A DNA stretch of 64,000 bases from Serendipita indica DSM 11827 (GCA_910890315.1 CAJVGD010000046.1:744001-808000); one strand, 5' to 3'; counted from the stretch's first letter, positions 1 to 11,348 are shown. Program-made: numbers and translations. Notes: generated by a model from the sequence alone, not told the origin.

Positions 1-574
1 ACCACCAAGACTATGGGCTACGAAGAGAATCGGCCGCTGAAGGGGAATTGAGCCGCATACCCGATGAAGAAACCAAACTTACTCGAGGAGCACCATTGCG
101 TTCTCTTGAGAGCTCCTGAATGAACTTTTCGGCATGTCTGTATATCGTATTCGTTGAGACGCATTCCCGGCTGCGAGTATCCGCATCATATCCATATGTG
201 AGCACTCGTGCCTTGGGTAAATCGAGTGGTAAGAGGTCACGAAGCCACAAAATCCTATTCCTATCCGTCCGTGCCGTCCATGTCTTCTCTCTGTGACCGT
301 CCAAGCCATGGATGGCGACGATGCTGGTACCAATAGTCAGTGCGGCGAGCACATGTGACACAAAGATGGCCTACTCGACGTCGGGATCCGACCCAGCTGC
401 AAGTTCCAGGAATCCATGATCATCTTTTTTCGACTTTGGGTGCGGGCTCGAGCCTCGGCTGTGTTCTGCCATGCCGCTGGAACGACTCGAGTCGGGGGCG
501 TCAATTTGGGACGCTTTGGAGGAGCGAAACCCGCTCTTGATGCGTGATAAGAAATCTGATTTGTGCTTGCTCAT
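1..574 (-). CDS. Alpha/beta-hydrolase (SesB/DUF676-like), 5' part of a gene leaving the window
   Basis: Three exons join cleanly on the minus strand: 574-375, 323-83 and 36-1, with introns of 51 and 46 nt (GTAGGC..CCAG and GTAAGT..TTCAG). The product reads DIVAIHGLDGH early, then LWLRDLLP, and after the second splice RPILFVAHSLGG, the nucleophile elbow GxSxG of a serine hydrolase with Ser in HSLGG. The arrangement is typical of the fungal SesB-like hydrolases. In filamentous fungi these stand alone or form the N-terminal effector domain of NACHT/NB-ARC NLR-type receptors. The first ~60 residues before the hydrolase are basic and Ser-rich. I chose the ATG at 574 because a Met with a good context begins that exon; an upstream exon is possible. 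The 3' part lies beyond position 1, so I cannot tell whether an NLR follows. Confidence 0.7.
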
Positions 575-728
575 TGGTGGTTGGGAGTAAGTACTTGGCC
601 AAACAGCCTGGCGTCTTTCGTCAACCCGCAAGGCAGTGAATGGGCTTGATTCATCTTTGATAAGCACGCTCGTCGATCGACCATTGTGGAGCTATCTAAT
701 GAAAACAATCTCGTACAAAAGTGTATGT

Positions 729-1016
729 CTATTTCACAATTAGTCGAGGCTCACGCGTCAGTGAGTCCAAGAAACCCACATTCGGAGCTGTTGCGAGTAA
801 GAAGTCTATTGGCATCATCGTGTCATCATATCCGAGCAGACTCATGTTCTCGTATGCCATTGTCTCATCCTTGGTAACAAGTTTAGCATTGTAGTCTAGC
901 AGTCCTGAAAGTTGGTGTGGTCGAACACCAATGAGGTGCTCCTTTATGAAGGCGGGGAGTATACACTTGATATACATACCACATTCCTGAACAGTAGTAC
1001 TATTCAAAGACTGCAT
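729..1016 (-). other. Unassigned open segment, possible exon
   Basis: The 575-1264 interval has no recognisable gene. On the minus strand 1016-729 is open for 95 codons and ends in a proper stop. It contains fairly ordinary protein-like sequence (for example PHQLSGLLDYN and YENMSLLGYDD) but no start ATG with a good context and no family I recognise. It could be the last exon of a small or decayed gene, or chance. Confidence 0.2.
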
Positions 1017-1264
1017 GAGATTACGCCACCGTAGTTATTAAGGCGTAGTTCCAAGTTTCGACCTAGACCACTGCTTACTTTTGGGACACTTTCATCTGAG
1101 GATGCGCCCAGCTAAAGGCTTGGATAATAGAGGCCATCATAATTGCTCAACAGGACTATCCTTTGTGTCCAATACGCGGCTGCGGCACGTCTGACCTTGC
1201 CTTTGGCACTTGGGACGAATTATCGGAGACTCTATTCCGGTACAGCAATGAGTAGTCTAGTGTG

Positions 1265-1450
1265 CTGCGTTATGCAAACTCTATCTTGAGCTTAGTGGTA
1301 CAACTTGCCTGAAGCTCGACATCCCCGTCGCGGAAATAATATACATGGTGCTGTCTCAGGGCTCCGGATTGATACTCAGCATCTTTCATTCTCGAGATTG
1401 TGATGGCGCAGGTGTCTGGATGGATAAGGGAGGCTACAAGTGGTTGTCGT
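1265..1450 (-). pseudogene. Fragment of a second BTB/POZ gene
   Basis: A minus-strand open stretch encodes a short peptide including HHVYYFRDGDVELQ. This matches the opening strand of Agaricomycete BTB domains and lines up with HPRFYFQTGDLVFQ in the intact BTB gene just upstream. In that gene an intron follows the Gln codon. Here the Gln codon (ending at 1309) is followed by GCAAGT, which could be a GC donor, but the next bases run to a stop and no BTB core follows. I read it as the remnant of a tandem duplicate. The family signature is short, so chance similarity is possible. Confidence 0.35.
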
Positions 1451-1537
1451 CAGGCTCCCTCTAACGTCGGTTCAAGCGGGATGTACAAAAAGGCAACTAC
1501 AACATCTAGTTACCAGCTTTATTGCATATCAATGATA

Positions 1538-2257
1538 CTACGACCAGCGCATCTCCCGCCTCGTTCGAGCAAAGTAAACATGCTCCGTCCTCGTAACGTC
1601 GTAGAAAGCCTCAAAGCCAATCTTCTCCGCTTCTTCAAATGACAACATCTGATCTCTCTGTGCAAGGGATTGGAGAGCGATATTGTAAAGCTCGTCCGAC
1701 CCAACGTGCTGCGCCACAATCATGAGCTCGACCATGTCCAGAGGAGGACAAGCCTCTTGTAAGCCTTTCATTGCCTCGATCTCAATAGCCGCCATCAAAT
1801 ACTTGTGAGCGACGCGGAGAATGCTGGCCCATTCGACCGCTGTGAACCGTGGCTGCTGAAACACATTCCTGTAATCATCAGTCTTTCGGTTTAGAATGCC
1901 GTCGAGGGCGTACTGTGGGTAGAAGAGTGACAAAATGCATTCCCATCCGCGCAAAGAGTCGTCCTTCAATACAAATGCAGGCGAGTCGTCTTCCCCATCT
2001 CCAGACCTTTCAATCAAGTGCGAAGCGGAGAACATATCCTGAAGAACCGGTGAATGTTCCATGAGGAAGTGACGGTGCACTTTGAAGATTGCATTCTCGA
2101 CCTGCAACTTTTAGCATATCGCACACCAGAAATAAGCCTAGATCACCTGAAACACGAGGTCTCCGGTCTGAAAGTAAAATCGAGGGTGTGAAGTCGGTTT
2201 GTTGACTTCGCTGCCTGGTGCCTCGGTAGCTGTCGGCTTACTCGTAGACGTAGACAT
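1538..2257 (-). CDS. BTB/POZ domain protein
   Basis: Two exons, 2257-2147 and 2101-1538, with a 45-nt intron (GTGATC..TTGCAG), encode 224 residues. The start is the only ATG giving the BTB N-terminus. The protein runs HPRFYFQTGDLVFQ, then after the splice VENAIFKVHRHFL, the first strand and helix of a BTB fold. A proline- and Phe-rich middle and the usual Agaricomycete C-terminal tail follow (EWASILRVAHKYLM, then LAQRDQMLSFEEAEKIG). Fungal BTB proteins of this length usually mediate dimerisation or serve as adaptors; no Kelch, MATH or zinc-finger partner domain is seen, so the specific role is unknown. A BTB fragment lies just downstream at 1265-1450. Confidence 0.85.
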
Positions 2258-2498
2258 GGTCTGACATGAGTGGGAGAGCGGGGCCGACTTAGGCGAGGCA
2301 CTCATGCGGAGACTGACATGGCGTTCTCGTATGCAGGATGCCGCAAGGTTAACCCTATCATGTTTTCACTGCCTCTCTTCACACAACACTGCAAGTAAGG
2401 GATTGTTCGTTGGTGTACAATTACCCGAGACGCGACTGGTCTAGAAATATACAGGATGAGCGGGATACGCTCTTTTAGGGATGTCGTACTCGGTGAAT

Positions 2499-5400
2499 TT
2501 ACACCCTCTTCCCAATAAACTCGCGCCAAGACTTGACCTCTGAAGGTATTCTTCCTTCAGAGTACTTGCGAAGCCCACCTTGGGGGATCTTGCGCTCCAA
2601 ACTCTCCACGAAGAGTTGGGCGGTTCGGGGGTTGTTGAGAAGTGGGAGACCAAAGTCGACGGCGTTTCTATCCAAAGAAAGTGAGTCAGAGTAACGAGAA
2701 ACATAACCTGTACGAACCGGCGAGCGACATAGTCTTCATCAGTCGCGTCCTTAGCTCGGCTTCGGGCGAGATTGATGACCGTCTGAATCTCATACTCGTC
2801 AAACACCTCTCGGAGCTTGCGCTTGTCGCGAAGGGGGAAGAAAATCTTCTTGACGCCGACGTAGGGAAGACCGTTCAAAAAGTCTTCGACTTCGGTCGAC
2901 GAGCAATAGAGCTTGAAGCCCATATCAATCAAGCTCTTTGCAATCGTCTTCATCTCTGGCTTGGTAATATCGCCACCGATGAGAACGCCGGAGCCCTTTG
3001 AGGGGAGCTTGAAACCAGTCGTGCTTTGCAGAGCGGCCCAATATGCCTCATGAACATCCCGACCAAAGCTGGCAACCTCACCAGTACTAGCCATTTCTAT
3101 GAGCGGTCAGCAAGAAGGCAAGATTGTCTGTTGGCAACATACCAACGCCGAGGAAAGGATCTGCTCCTCCCAGACGAGTCCATGAGAACTGTGCAACCTT
3201 GATAGAGGTGTAATCCCTCGGTTGTGCCATAAGATCTACTGGCTCAGGTACATTGACACCGGTGATGGCAGCCGCAGCAGTATCGATAAAGTTGTGGCCA
3301 AGGACCTTGGAGACGAAGGGGAAGCTACGAGAAGCGCGGAGGTTGCACTCGATGACCTTAAGTTCTGGTCCAGCACTACCTTCAGCAGGCTTCTTGATGA
3401 TCTGCATGTTAAAGGGACCAGAGATCTCGAGAGCCTTGGCGACCTTTTGGGCAATCTCCTTGAGTCGGGCCATGTCGGATTCATCCAAGCTGAATGGTGG
3501 AAGGACAAGCGTGGCGTCTCCTGAGTGCACACCAGCATTCTCGACATGCTCCGAGACAGCATGAACGAGGAGTTCGCCCTTGTAGGCGACACCATCAACG
3601 TCAATCTCTTGGGCATTGTCAATAAACTTGGTGATAACAACCGGGTGCTTGGGCGAAACGGACGCGGCCGCAGAGAGCTTGTACTCGAGATCTGATTCTT
3701 CCCAAACGACGTTCATGGCGGCACCGGAAAGGACGTAGGAAGGACGAAGGAGAACGGGATAACTAGATAGAAAGTCAGGCGGAGCAGCAGCAAAATTCAG
3801 ATATACACTGACCCAACTCGGTTCGCAAATGCCTTGGCTTCGTCAACGGTAGCGACTTCAGCCCAGTCTGGCTGATCGACACCAACACTGTCCAGAATGG
3901 CAGAAAACTTGTGACGATCCTCGGCTCGGTCAATTTGCTCTGGATCCGTACCAAGGACGTTGACACCAGTTTGCTTGAGGCGGAGCGCAATGTTTTGCGG
4001 TAGCTGACCACCCACGCTGACAATGACACCCTCAGCCTGCTCGAGCTCGTAGATGTCCATGACACGCTCCCAGCCCAGCTCTTCAAAGTAGAGACGGTCA
4101 GCCTCGTCAAAGTCGGTTGACACCGTTTCTGGATTGTAGTTGACCATAACCGTCTTCTTGCCCATATCTCGGAGTTGTCGAGCACATGTAACAGCGCACC
4201 AGTCGAACTCGACAGAGGATCCGATACGGTAAACACCGCTGCCGAGAACCATCGTACCCTGATCGTTAAAGTCGAGGTCGTGCTCGCTCGCGTTGTAGGT
4301 AGTGTAAAGATAGTTTGTGGTCGCAGGATATTCAGCGGCAAGCGTGTCGATTCGCTTGACAAACGGCGTGATTCCAAGTGATTTACGATGGGCGCGCACT
4401 GCGTCCTCCGAGTCCTTGATCAAATCCGCAATCTGGATATCGGAAAAGCCCATTTGCTTGGCGCGACGCATCAACGTTTCGTCGATGGCAGCGACAGAAC
4501 CAGCATCTCGAATGGCATGGTGTGTTTGCACGATGTTGTCAATTTTATGAAGGAACCACTGCGCACCGATTAGACATGTCATCTTAGAAACTATGCAACA
4601 TACCTTGTCAATTTTGGTAAGGTCATGAATCTTGTCGACGGTGTAACCTTTGTTGTACATAGCGTAGGCAATGGCGAACAACCTCGTGTCCGTCGGCCGA
4701 GTCAAGGCACGATCCAAGTCTTCTGGGGTGACGTAGGCTTCAAAGCCAGTATATCGAGGGTCTACCTGTCGAATGGCTTTTTGCAAGCTCTCTTCAAATG
4801 TTCGACCAATAGCCATGACTTCTCCAACCGACTTCATGGCGGAGCCAACCTCTCGGTTGACCTGGCCAGAGAACTTTGCAAGATCCCATTTGGGAATCTT
4901 GGTGACGATGTAGTCTAGTGATGGCTCGAAGCACGCCGTGGTGCTTTTCGTGACTGCATTGGGGAGCTCGGGAAGAGTGTGTCCAAGAGCAATCTTGGCA
5001 GCAGTGTACGCCAGAGGATAACCGGTCGCCTTTGAAGCGAGGGCACTAGAACGGGAGAGACGAGCGTTGACTTCGATGACCCTGTACTCTTTCGAGGTCG
5101 GATTCAGAGCGTATTGGATGTTGCATTCTCCGACAACTCCGAGATGACGAATGACCTTGAGCGCAGCTGTTCGAAGCATATGGTACTCGTCATCGGGAAG
5201 CGTCTGAGACGGGGCGACGACGATGGAGTCACCAGTGTGTGTGCCCAGAGGGTCAAAGTTTTCCATGTTACAGCAAATAATGGTGTTCTGCACGCCGATA
5301 AGCAAAATGATGATTGTCGGAATGTAAGAAGACTCACATCGGCACCGTCTCGGACGACTTCGTATTCGAGCTCTTTCCAGCCCTTCATACTGCGCTCGAT

Positions 5401-6279
5401 AAGAACCTGAGGACTCAAGCTCAAGCTCTTTGCAGACAGATCACGGAGTTCGTCGGGGTCGTTGGCAAAGCCACTGCCCAGGCCACCGAGGGTAAAGGCC
5501 GATCGTAAAATGACCGGATAGCCGATTTCCTCTGCAGCCTTGAGGGCATCATTGACAGAGGTGACTGCAGTCGACACAGCGACGGGAATATCAATTTCTA
5601 TGAGCGGAACAACAATCAGCGGACTGCTTGTCCAACAGGGATACGAGTGATGCCTACCATTCAGGGCCTGCACGAACAGATCTCTGTCTTCGCTAACTTC
5701 GAGCGTGCGAATCGGTGTCCCCAAGACTTGAATACCGAGCCGTTCAAGCACGCCCATCCTGTCGAGCTCGATTCCGACATTGAGGGCACTTTGCCCACCA
5801 AACGTGAGCAGAACACCATCGGGGCGTTCTTTTTCGAGGACGTAGGCGACATAGTCAACTGTGATGGGTAGAAAATAAACCTCAGAGGCGAGCTGATGCG
5901 ACGTCTGCCATGTCGCAATGTTGGGGTTGATAAGGACCGCGTCGACACCTTCCTCGCGGAGCGCCTTGAGCGCCTGAGAGCCTGAATAGTCGAACTCTCC
6001 CGCTTGTCCGATGGAGAGACCGCCCGAGCCGACGAGAACGACTTTGCGGACGTCTGGCCTCTTGAGTTTTGGGAGCACGCGCGCCGAAATCTTGCGGGCG
6101 AGTGCAGAAGGTGAGCTGAGGACGTGTTCGTCTGGTTCAGGTGTATAGTCGCCTACTGCAGCCTGCGCAACGGCAAAGGCAGGGCGCGAGGTGCATATCG
6201 TCGCCACTCGCTGCAGGTTAAATGCGCGACGGGGGACGCGTCCTGGACAGACTTTTAGGAGTGGACGAACAAAAGACAT
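2499..6279 (-). CDS. CPA2: Carbamoyl-phosphate synthase, arginine-specific, large chain (probably mitochondrial)
   Basis: Seven exons (6279-5658, 5597-5338, 5287-4604, 4558-3813, 3762-3143, 3096-2718, 2667-2499) give 1159 residues, the usual size for the family. The first ~35 residues are Arg-rich without acids ([18 protein letters not shown]), a likely mitochondrial leader. The core has two ATP-grasp halves: [20 protein letters not shown] opens the first, and [22 protein letters not shown] belongs to the second. The end carries the MGS-like regulatory domain and closes [15 protein letters not shown]. No glutaminase or aspartate transcarbamylase domain is fused, so this is the arginine-pathway enzyme that works with a separate small subunit to make carbamoyl phosphate for ornithine transcarbamylase. 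The last intron uses a weak GTTCGT donor; it is needed to keep the conserved ARR-NAVDFG join. Confidence 0.95.
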
Positions 6280-6533
6280 GTCCTAGAGCAGCAGAGAGAC
6301 TGCAACGGCTGCACTGGACGGCGAGAAAAAAATGTGGTAGAGTCCAATGTCGAAACGCTCGGCCGTCGTCGGACAAGAACTGGCGAGCGGCTCTGATGAC
6401 TCGGATTCACACGAGAATACTTTAAAAAAGATGTAGAGAGTCTTCACACTAGTATATATCATCTTGAGCACATGAACACTAGACCATTTTGAATAACAAT
6501 GCACACATATCATCAAGCACGGCACGCGAGACC

Positions 6534-8467
6534 TCATCGCGCTGCAATAACCTCTGGATTCGAGTCTTGAGCACCCGCACCAGTCGCTGGCGCGCCATCC
6601 CCCTTGTCGGCCCCGCCTGGTCCACTTGCACTAGCCTGTGGCGTCCCTGACTGTTCTTTTGGTACAAACTCGGCAGCAGACGTGTTGAACCGCATTGTCC
6701 GATTGGCGTGCGCCTTCTCCGGGGCTGGACCCGATAGACCTTTAAACGACGCCGGATTCACGCGTCCAGGCGGGTGGCTGAACATGCAATCCGCACGAGT
6801 ACAGTGAATCCCAAATTTGCAAGGGATCGCAGATTTAGAGGCAGCGGTTCCAGCCGGGTGAGAATATGGGCAGCCAGGTCGCGTGCAGTTGACACCAAAC
6901 TTGCAAGGAACTGTGTTGATAAACGACGCTGCCGGAGCAGCTGAAACTGCCTGAGGTCGCGCGTGAGGCATCGGTCCGCTCATATCTAGAAAAAAGACAA
7001 GGTAAGCCACGCCTCAAAAAGGAAAGAAAAAGTACATACTCGTCCCAGCACTTGGATGACTAAGTGTACAATCCTTGTTTTGACATTTTCTGCCGGCCGG
7101 GCACGCCTCTGTGGAGAGTACGATACCCGACTCGGCCGTCGCAGCAGCCGATGGATGTGACCATCTGCAGAGTGCATTGGTGCAGTTGACGCCAAATTTG
7201 CAGAGAGTAGGGGAGATGGGTCGGTCAAAGAGGTCAGGAGGGAGATTCGATGCATTTGCGTTGACCGGTTGCGGAGCCTGGATGGGGCCTGCTCCGGGAG
7301 GTCCTTGCTGTTGGTTGTTGGGACCACGATTCATTTGTCGATTACGTTGGTCGGGAGCTCCGTTAAATGGGGGTCCGCCAGGCCCCATTCCGGGCATCCC
7401 AGGAATACCCGGTAGCGGCATCTGCATACCATTGGCCATGGTGTGGAGTAGGCCCTGCAGAAGAGCGTTTTGTTGCACCAACATCTCGGTCATGGCAAAG
7501 TTTGGATTCATCCCCGCCATTTCCGGATTGAAAGGACCCATAGGTGGCATAGGGCCTCCTGGAGGGAATCGTGGTCCAGGACCCATATTGTTCTGTGGCT
7601 GCTCCCGACTAAAACCACCCAGTCGATCCTTTAGACTTCGCTCATTGTTGGGCGGTCCGTCTCTCATGGCGCGAGGTCGCGAAGGGACGTCGGTTCTTCG
7701 TGGCATCTTGTTCGGGCTACCGGAAGGAGGTGATTGGGACCGAGTTCTCTTTTGCGCTCCAGACATGGCTTGATTGTACAATCGAGGCGGCGGACCATTT
7801 CGACGGCCATCTCGTTCCCGTTGGTCGTTGGCGAGAGTTGGGATCGATTGAAGCGGCTGTGCAGACTCTGAAGGTGTAGACTGAGCTTCCTCCACTGGTG
7901 CTGCTGATCCTGGGCTCTCCTTGCTCGCTTCGACAAACAACCAGTCGACAAAAGCGGGGTCCCAGGTGTCTGGCCCAATGACTAGGGAATATAAGCGAGA
8001 TTTTGGCAAGATTATGAAGATACCTACAATCTGAAAGTTCCTTGTCGACCTGTTCTACACACGAGGAGTTCAGTCAGCCATGCCATGTATCAATAGAACG
8101 CTCCAAGGCGGACTCCAAGCATTTCAAACAAAAGTACCGTTCCTTGGAGGTCGCTCAAGGGAATTGATGGAATTTTCTGCTCACCAGGAGATTTCTTGTT
8201 GATCAACATGATGAGAACATATTCTGCCATGACTCTGTCTGGAGATACGGTAAGTACATGTCAATGCCACAAGCAGGAGGGATATATTCACCGTCTCCGA
8301 CTGTGAATCCGCGTGCGACAAGTTCATTGTGGATGGCAGTCTACAGAAATCCTGTGTCAGCGGACGGGCGACGCGTTTTCTGAGCGAGTGGAGCCTACCT
8401 GAAGTGCTTCAGCCTTTGGAGTTCCTATTTGTAGGTCTGGGAGTTTAGCCTGCTTTGCCGTAGCCAT
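6534..8467 (-). CDS. NAB2: Nab2/ZC3H14-type poly(A) RNA-binding zinc-finger protein
   Basis: Six exons (8467-8399, 8340-8292, 8238-8138, 8054-8024, 7981-7040, 6985-6534) give about 547 residues. The C-terminal part holds four CCCH fingers of the Nab2 spacing C-x5-C-x4-C-x3-H: CKFGVNCTNALCRWSH, CPAGRKCQNKDCTLSH, CKFGVNCTRPGCPYSH and CKFGIHCTRADCMFSH. The N-terminus (IHNELVARGF, then AEYVLIMLINKK) fits the helical Nab2 N-terminal fold that contacts the nuclear pore. The middle is rich in Pro, Gly, Met, Arg and Gln, as in the RGG/Q linker. Nab2 binds poly(A) tails, limits their length and escorts mRNA out of the nucleus. The third to fifth exon joins are less certain because the frame allows alternatives near 8024-8055. 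It is divergent from the Rab5 gene with 112 bp between the start codons. Confidence 0.85.
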
Positions 8468-8579
8468 CGTGTGGGTGTGATGGAGGGAGCCAAGTGTCAC
8501 TCAACGCCGTTTTGTCCAAACTTGTCTCCCTTCTCTTTCGACTGCGACTGGAAAGCGCTAGCCAAAAAATATACATAAA

Positions 8580-9535
8580 ATGGCTGATACATCAGACGCA
8601 ACTCAGAAGCCTATTCAAGTCAAGCTGGTTTTACTAGGTTCGTCCATCGTGGCCCCTTGTGCTAGTCAACGCTTGCTGCAAGTCTCCTAAATCGACAAAG
8701 ACGCTAACTATGCTCGATAGGTGAAGCTGCAGTCGGAAAGTCTTCTGTGGTCATGCGATTCGTCAGTGTTTTCAGCATATTCGGCGCCGTGGCTCCGTAG
8801 TCTGACCACGCTTGACGTATGTAGGTCAACAACGAATTTCAGGCCAACAAAGAACCCACAATTGGAGCAGCATTCCTTACGCAAAAGTGTCGACTCGAGG
8901 ACCGCGTGCTTCGGTACGAGATTTGGGATACTGCGGGCCAAGAGCGGTTCCACAGTCTTGCACCCATGTATTATCGAAATGCACAAGCCGCAGTCGTCGT
9001 CTATGACATAACCAAGGCGGCATCGTTGGAGAAGGCAAAGTCCTGGGTCAAGGAGCTGCAGCGGCAGGCCAACCCCAACATCGTCATTGCACTCGCAGGC
9101 AACAAGCTCGACTTGGTTACTGGACAGGCGTCCACGCCCGGCACCTCTGCGGCAGCTTCGTCTGCAGACGACGAGGATGAGGCGGACGATGCCACTGCTA
9201 CGCCCGGTGAGACGGAAGAAGAGGCTGGTTCAGAGAGCCTTCGTCAGGTGCCCAAGGATGAAGCGATGGCATATGCGACAGAGGCAGGCCTCTTGTTCAC
9301 GGAGATAAGTGCAAAGACGGGCGAAGGAATCGTGGAACTGTTTACGGATATTGGTGCGCACTTGCAGTCTTGTATTCACTCACCATTTGCTCATTCCTCT
9401 CTAGCCAAAAAGATTCCGATAGAGCACATATTGGCCTCCCGTGGTGCAGCGGCTGGAGGTGCAGCCAACGCAAACCGTGCTCCAGCAGTCAATCTAAACG
9501 AGACATCGGACCCGAAGAATGCCTGTGCATGCTGA
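8580..9535 (+). CDS. ypt5: Rab5-family small GTPase with an acidic insertion
   Basis: Four exons (8580-8637, 8721-8761, 8825-9353, 9405-9535) give 252 residues. All GTPase motifs are visible: GEAAVGKSS (P-loop), [10 protein letters not shown] (switch I), WDTAGQERF (G3), GNKLD (G4), EISAKTG (G5). The end is CAC, a CxC geranylgeranylation signal. The effector region, and KKIPIEH after the last splice, match Rab5/Vps21/Ypt51, which controls early-endosome fusion. The oddity is about 40 residues rich in Asp, Glu, Ser, Thr and Ala between G4 (NKLD) and the helix before G5. The last intron is 51 nt, a multiple of three with no stop, so its retention would add 17 residues in frame near the C-terminus. 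Confidence 0.93.
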
Positions 9536-9906
9536 TGCGCCGACGAGCCTTTGCGTACGCACGAGAGGGTCCGTCCGACGCACATCGTCCGTACGGCCAA
9601 TGGTATACCAACACCACCAATTTATCAATCGATGATATGATGGATCCGTAGGATTTTATGTTGCTCAAAGGCCCCTGTGATCTTAATTCTGTAAATTCCC
9701 CGCTTGTTGCACCCGCTATACTGGTAGCATCTGCACATTAGACGCCCGTTGTCTTTTCCGTGTGTTCCTTGCGTGAGAACTGCTGTCCGCATATTCGGTG
9801 CGCCGGAGACAGAACGACGTCTAGATGAGGTGGCACTGCCAAGTGCTCAAGCGCGCCTCGAGGGATACCCCCTTTAAATAATTTACATCTTGGACCCGGC
9901 CTCAAC
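9536..9906. other. Intergenic: Rab5 3' side and promoter of the next gene
   Basis: No open frame of interest lies in this 371-bp stretch. An AT-rich TTTAAATAATTT box sits about 25-35 bp before the ATG at 9907 and may be the TATA or initiator region of the membrane-protein gene. Confidence 0.4.
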
Positions 9907-11176
9907 ATGGACTACAAGTCTCAGAACTCCTCCAACGCGCAACAGGCGCTCCTCAAGTCCTCCCAGCGGACCTATGGCTCGTCGTCGAATGCAAACGGCG
10001 CCGTTGCCGCGGAGAGCCGACCAGAGACACTGGTCGAGCCACCTGCCCTCCCAGAGGGACCTATGAAGGTCAAACAAGTCTTTGCAGCCATCGCCGTCTT
10101 GCTTTCCGGGGGCGCAAAGCTCGTCCACGTCTGGCTTCACATCTATCGTGAGTCGCGTTTGTTGTTGTCACGCGCGGAGGTTTGACAACGCCGATAGGAC
10201 ATGAGCCCGATACAAACTGGTTCAAGCCGGTGGACGGCATGCTTATCATCTTCTGGATCGCCGCGTATGCACTTCAACTCGATTATATCTTCATGTTGGG
10301 CCACAAGGCAACGGAGGAAGACCCAGAGGTAGGCAAACAACAATATCTACTATGCGCCTACTTACACAATCACAGGGTTATGACAGTGTCCGCAGTATCG
10401 CCAATGTAAACTTGCCAAAGTTTTTGTTCGCCCATGTTCTCCTCTGCCTGTGGCAGGTATTTTTGGTCGGTGACTATCACTTCCATTAGAACGTTAAAAT
10501 AACATGATACAGATTATTAAACTTCCGATTTGCGCGTTCATCTGCGTCACATTTACCTTCTTCACGTTTGCCTCGATGTACACTTCCGTCCACCGACTCT
10601 GGAAAGAGAAGCATAACTATGGACGCACAGCCAGCACGGGCCCCTCTTTCCTGCAGGGACCCATGTCCGCCTTCCTCGTCTTCATCACCATTATCCACAT
10701 GCCGTCGACTTTGATCATCCTCATCACGCACTACAAGCCACACGCCAATCTCGACGCTATTGAGTGGCCGCTCGCGTGGTGGATCCTCATCGTCAATGTT
10801 GCCGGCGCACACATTGCGACTCGTCGTGCAGTAGAGACCGCCCGCGCCAACGAGGCAAATTCCCAGCTCCGCGCTCAGAGGGCTTCCGCTGGTCTTTCGC
10901 GTACATATTCCCGTCGCGGTCCAAAGTCTGTTCCCGTTGATTTGGCAGCTCTCATCGCCTTGTTCTGGGGAACGCTCGCGGTCGCAGCGGGAACGGGTAC
11001 AGTCAACTGTAAGTACTACAGGGGGTTCCTTTCTTGACACTCATGTGCTTCAGACGGTCCTGTCAGTGTCTTTGGATACATTTCTGCTCTCTGGCAAGCT
11101 CTCGCTCTCTTCGGCTCCATGGGTGAGTTCCAACACTATATCTCGACGCCGCTAATGCGGCACTCTAGCCGATTAA
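9907..11176 (+). CDS. Unknown multi-pass membrane protein
   Basis: Six exons (9907-10147, 10198-10328, 10376-10456, 10513-11008, 11054-11122, 11169-11176) give 341 residues; all donors and acceptors are GT..AG and the frame is kept throughout. About 60 polar Ser/Asn/Ala-rich residues come first. Then come about six hydrophobic segments, including FAAIAVLLSGGAKLVHVWL, GMLIIFWIAAYALQLDYIF, the stretch around PICAFICVTFTFFTF, and AFLVFITIIHMPSTLIILI. A basic loop with RTYSRRGPKS lies before the last two helices. I recognise no transporter or receptor motif. The last exon is only 8 nt (Ala-Asp-stop). The opposite strand is also open over 10486-11040, but it lacks hydrophobic logic and introns, so I take the plus strand as real. 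Confidence 0.7.
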
Positions 11177-11348
11177 ACAAGACCACTCTTTCCTTCTCAA
11201 AAGGATTGGAACAACAGTTTCCCCTATGGATTTGCTCTATATGTCAGATAGTGTTACCTCTAGATTGTAGTCCCGGTAATCTTTTCACACCACATGCTTT
11301 GCAATCCCACTTTCTTTTCATTCCACAACATACTAAACAGATAAACAC

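Noticed and set aside
7111-7773. Plus-strand 220-codon frame opposite NAB2
   Set aside because: Complement of the Gly/Pro/Met-rich linker of Nab2; low-complexity content explains the absence of stops.
10486-11040. Minus-strand 184-codon frame
   Set aside because: Mirror of exon 4 of the membrane-protein gene, highly charged without domain signature, while the plus strand has conserved splicing and clear membrane helices.
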